Program-made: the position numbers and the translations under genes | Shown here: positions 6,487 to 8,622 of the stretch, one piece after another | Position numbering within the stretch: position 1 is the stretch's first letter | How the letters are laid out: every line of letters begins with the position of its first letter | Assembly (NCBI GenBank): GCA_029939615.1 | Contig: JAOZSP010000058.1 | Location: 1 to 8,622 of the forward strand | Origin: Candidatus Izemoplasma sp. | GTDB lineage: Bacteria > Bacillota_I > Bacilli_A > Izemoplasmatales > Izemoplasmataceae | Length of the DNA stretch: 8,622 bases | Direction: 5' to 3' | Notes under the pieces: generated by a model | Database searches by the model: none | The model's input: only the letters and a program-made list of their open reading frames with translations | What the model was told of the DNA's origin: nothing

Positions 6487-6513
6487 TAAGAAAAAATAAA
6501 GGAGGAAACTATA

Positions 6514-6783
6514 ATGGCACTTAGCAAAGAAGCTAAACAACAAATCATCGTTGATTTCCGTGTTAAAGAAGGCGACACAGGAAGCTGTGAAGTACAAGTA
6601 GCAATTCTTACAAAAGAAATTGAAGAATTAAATGAGCACTTGAAAATTCATAAACACGATCATCATTCAAGACGTGGATTACTTAAAAAAGTTGGACACA
6701 GAAGAAACTTACTTAAATATTTAGCTAGAAAAGATGTTCAAAGATATCGTACATTAATTCAACGTTTAGGATTAAGAAGATAG
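6514..6783 (+). CDS. rpsO: 30S ribosomal protein S15
   Basis: S15 binds the three-way junction of helices 20-22 in the central domain of 16S rRNA early in small-subunit assembly and contributes to an intersubunit bridge. The 89 residues match the universal length. The signature HDHHSRRGLLKKVGHRRNLL (48-67) is intact, including the His-Asp and SRRGLL residues that contact rRNA, and the protein ends in the canonical LGLRR. The usual TGSPEVQ segment reads TGSCEVQ, with Cys at residue 25. An AAAGGAGG ribosome-binding site precedes the ATG by eight bases. The gene is a separate unit with its own promoter, leader and terminator. pnp, which commonly follows rpsO, is not next here. Confidence 0.98.
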   Translation: MALSKEAKQQIIVDFRVKEGDTGSCEVQVAILTKEIEELNEHLKIHKHDHHSRRGLLKKVGHRRNLLKYLARKDVQRYRTLIQRLGLRR

Positions 6784-6795
6784 TTTAAATAAGAC

Positions 6796-6827
6796 AGATG
6801 TTAGCGTAACGCTAACATCTTTTTTTT
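6796..6827 (+). terminator. Rho-independent terminator of rpsO
   Basis: AGATGTTAGCG (6796-6806) pairs perfectly with CGCTAACATCT (6810-6820) around a three-base TAA loop, and eight T follow (6820-6827). It begins 12 bases after the rpsO stop codon and is the strongest terminator in the window. Confidence 0.95.
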
Positions 6828-6850
6828 AATAAAAAATTCATACTTTCTTC

Positions 6851-6879
6851 TTATTAAAATATCTAAAACATAGTATAAT
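6851..6879 (+). promoter_or_regulatory. Putative promoter of the AI-2E-family gene
   Basis: A perfect TATAAT lies at 6874-6879. At 17-base spacing the -35 would be TTATTA (6851-6856), a weak match. The start point near 6886 leaves a leader of only about 14 bases, placing the GAGGAG ribosome-binding site at the very 5' end of the message. Confidence 0.55.
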
Positions 6880-6899
6880 AGTCTAGAGGAGTTGATTTT

Positions 6900-8015
6900 A
6901 TGACTAAAGAGAAAAGATTAAAAACATTACACAACTTAGGAATATTAGCACTTATTCTTGTTTCAATATTCTTTATTAACGAACTATTTGGTAATCAAAT
7001 AGTAATTATTAGAACCGCAATTAATTCACTAGTAATCCCATTTGGAATAGCTTTGTTTATCAGTTATTTGTTGGCTCCGTTAGTTACTCTTTTAGAAAAA
7101 CACTTTAAGATTAAATATCGCACAGTAACAGTTTTACTTGTTTTTATTATTGTTTTAATTATTATTGGAATATTCACCTTCTTCATTGGTAAAATTATCT
7201 ATGAACAAGGTTCATCATTTATTGTAAATGATTGGGAAGGTATTGTAGATTGGATTATATTAACTGTTGAAACCAACCCGTATTTACAAGATGCTTATTA
7301 TTACTTCACAGAATACGTTAACTTAGAAAATGCATCACCATTTATTTTCAACGTTGTTAATATTGTTAGAAGTGTTGGTAGTATCGTAGTAATCATTGTA
7401 CTAATTCCAGTATTCTTATTTTTCTTATTAAAAGATAAAACAACTGTTTTTAACGGTATTGTATCAGTAGTTCCAAGAAAATATCAAGTTCATTTACGTG
7501 AATTAGGAACAAGAGCTAACATAGTAATCCAAAAATATTTTAACGGTAGATTCTTAAGTATGTTTATCATGAGTATACTATTAACAATAATGTTCTTAAT
7601 ATTTGGATTTGGATTTGAACGTAGTTTATTCTTTGGATTCGTTTTAGGGTTCTTAGATATTATTCCTTATATTGGATCATTTGTGGGTATATTGTTACCT
7701 ATCCTTTATTCTTTTACTATTCAAGATCAAGTGTTGATGGGAGAATGGACATTTATAGGTCTAATTATTACTAACGCAATCTTACAAGGGTTCCAAAATG
7801 GTATCTTGCAACCATATATTATGGGAAAAGAAGTAAACTTACATCCATTACTCGTTTTATCAAGTTTTATTTTCTTTGGAGCGTTATTTGGAATTACAGG
7901 AGTTATTCTAGCAATTCCTATTACTGGGATAATAAAAACAACTATCCATTACTTTAACGAACTAAAAGAAATGGAAAAGGAAAAAAAGAGTAAGAAAATC
8001 CTTAAAAAAGCATAA
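6900..8015 (+). CDS. AI-2E family (PF01594-type) transporter, polytopic membrane protein
   Basis: The 371 residues are a typical length for this family. Members studied elsewhere differ in role: E. coli TqsA affects autoinducer-2 export, while other members act as Na+(Li+)/H+ antiporters, so the substrate here is unknown. About eight hydrophobic segments are visible, near 12-30, 40-62, 77-100, 155-178, 216-240, 243-275, 283-300 and 315-350. A long soluble stretch of about 100-150 between segments 3 and 4 is usual for the family. The conserved C-terminal blocks are clear: LDIIPYIGSFVGILLPI (252-268), LQPYIMGKEVNLHPLLVL (303-320) and GITGVILAIPITGIIK (331-346). The tail (355-371) is Lys-rich and probably cytoplasmic. 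GAGGAG precedes the ATG at good spacing. The gene has its own promoter and terminator, so its neighbours give no clue to the substrate. Confidence 0.92.
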   Translation: MTKEKRLKTLHNLGILALILVSIFFINELFGNQIVIIRTAINSLVIPFGIALFISYLLAPLVTLLEKHFKIKYRTVTVLLVFIIVLIIIGIFTFFIGKIIYEQGSSFIVNDWEGIVDWIILTVETNPYLQDAYYYFTEYVNLENASPFIFNVVNIVRSVGSIVVIIVLIPVFLFFLLKDKTTVFNGIVSVVPRKYQVHLRELGTRANIVIQKYFNGRFLSMFIMSILLTIMFLIFGFGFERSLFFGFVLGFLDIIPYIGSFVGILLPILYSFTIQDQVLMGEWTFIGLIITNAILQGFQNGILQPYIMGKEVNLHPLLVLSSFIFFGALFGITGVILAIPITGIIKTTIHYFNELKEMEKEKKSKKILKKA

Positions 8016-8020
8016 ATTTA

Positions 8021-8044
8021 AAAGCGATGAAAATCGCTTTTTTT
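8021..8044 (+). terminator. Rho-independent terminator after the AI-2E-family gene
   Basis: AAAGCGAT pairs with ATCGCTTT around a GAAA tetraloop (about 8021-8040), and the T run continues to about 8044. It begins about five bases after the stop codon. Edges may be off by one base because the preceding A-run was hard to count by eye. Confidence 0.9.
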
Positions 8045-8097
8045 ATGGCCTTTTTTTATTTGAAATTATCTATAAAAATAATAATAAATTATTAGTG

Positions 8098-8126
8098 TTG
8101 ACAAAGGCTAAAAAAGGGTATATATT
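8098..8126 (+). promoter_or_regulatory. Strong sigma-A-type promoter of the DUF5698/DUF2179 gene
   Basis: A perfect TTGACA (8098-8103) is followed after 17 bases by TATATT (8121-8126). This is the only consensus -35 in the window. The start point near 8133 gives a leader of about 40 bases containing GAGAGGTG (8159-8166) as ribosome-binding site. Confidence 0.8.
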
Positions 8127-8172
8127 ATGGCTGTTTCATACAATAAAAATAAAGAAAAGAGAGGTGTTTATA

Positions 8173-8622
8173 ATGAGTCCAATTGTAGTATATTTATTAA
8201 TCTTTATTATTAAAGTTTTTGAAGTGAGTTTAGCAATTTTACGTATCGTTTTGATTACTAAGGATGAGCGTTTAAAAGGCGCTGTTATTGGCTTTTTCGA
8301 AGTCATTATTTGGATTTTAGTTGTAAGTGCCGTCTTAACAAACATTACAGAAGATCCTTTTAAAATTGTTGTTTATGCACTTGGGTTTGCTGTTGGTAAT
8401 TATGTTGGAAGTAAACTAGAAAATTACTTTGCTGTAGGGTCAACAAATATTGAAGTAATTACCCACAAAACTCACGGCTTAAAAATAGCAAAACATTTAC
8501 GTGAAAATGGACTTGCTGTAACGGCTGTTGATGCACACGGAATGAACGATAGAAGAAAGATCCTTTATATTCATGTTCCAAGAAAGAATGTTCGTAAAAC
8601 TGTTGAATTAGTAAGACGTTTA
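8173..8622 (+). CDS. DUF5698/DUF2179 membrane protein (UPF0316, YebE-like), 5' part only
   Basis: An ATG at 8173 opens a frame that stays open for 150 codons to the window edge, so the 3' end is missing, probably by a short stretch. The N-terminal half has three membrane segments (about 5-25, 36-57 and 63-84). It contains the family hallmarks AVIGFFEVIIWILVVSAVL (37-55) and YALGFAVGNYVGSKLEN (68-84), which resemble B. subtilis YebE. Residues 90-150 form a small soluble domain of the DUF2179 type, with THKTHGLKIAKHLRENG (97-113), the turn VDAHGMNDRRKILYI and PRKNVRKTVELVRRL. DUF2179 domains also occur at the C-terminus of YitT-like membrane proteins. The function is unknown; a cytoplasmic sensory or ligand-binding role for the soluble domain is a guess. 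The gene stands alone after a terminator with a strong promoter of its own. Confidence 0.9.
   Translation, partial: MSPIVVYLLIFIIKVFEVSLAILRIVLITKDERLKGAVIGFFEVIIWILVVSAVLTNITEDPFKIVVYALGFAVGNYVGSKLENYFAVGSTNIEVITHKTHGLKIAKHLRENGLAVTAVDAHGMNDRRKILYIHVPRKNVRKTVELVRRL

Noticed and set aside
8045..8097. Second T-rich stretch after the AI-2E terminator as another terminator
   Set aside because: No inverted repeat precedes it; it is simply AT-rich spacer before the next promoter.

Overview
The window is a stretch of core bacterial chromosome from a strongly AT-rich, low-GC Gram-positive-type organism. The gene families and gene pairs point to the Bacillota/Mollicutes side: RNase HIII, MutS2 and the truB-ribF-rpsO run. 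TGA is used as a normal stop (end of truB and of the first partial frame) and Trp is written TGG, so the code is the standard bacterial one and not the Mycoplasma code. With the very short intergenic gaps and AT-rich promoters, a free-living Mollicutes relative (Izemoplasma-, Acholeplasma- or Haloplasma-like) or another very low-GC Firmicute is my best guess. This is inferred from style and gene content only.

Layout: (1) 1-290 holds the 3' end of a plus-strand hydrophobic frame and a bidirectional terminator. (2) 292-1769 carries two minus-strand genes, a non-haem ferritin and rnhC. (3) 1770-1834 is a compact divergent promoter region built on a perfect 13-bp inverted repeat. (4) 1835-4543 carries mutS2 and trxA. 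(5) 4551-6393 carries truB-ribF, whose promoter appears to overlap the trxA terminator. (6) 6394-6827 is the rpsO unit, with its own promoter, a structured leader and a strong terminator. (7) 6851-8044 is a monocistronic AI-2E-family membrane protein gene. (8) 8098-8622 has a strong promoter followed by the first 150 codons of a DUF5698/DUF2179 (YebE-type, UPF0316) membrane protein that runs off the edge.

Functional themes are nucleic-acid maintenance (RNase HIII for RNA-DNA hybrids, MutS2 for branched DNA and/or stalled ribosomes), thiol redox and iron storage (thioredoxin, ferritin), and translation and cofactors (tRNA pseudouridine 55, FMN/FAD synthesis, ribosomal protein S15). Two conserved Firmicutes neighbourhoods look compressed: rnhC-zapA-cvpA-polX-mutS2-trxA appears as rnhC (inverted)/mutS2/trxA, and truB-ribF-rpsO lacks infB-rbfA upstream and pnp downstream.

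I found no mobile element, CRISPR array, tRNA, rRNA, toxin-antitoxin pair or recognisable defence system, and no convincing new biological system. The points worth a second look are regulatory architecture (the rnhC/mutS2 inverted repeat, the trxA-terminator/truB-promoter overlap, the rpsO leader) and a variant Smr motif in MutS2.
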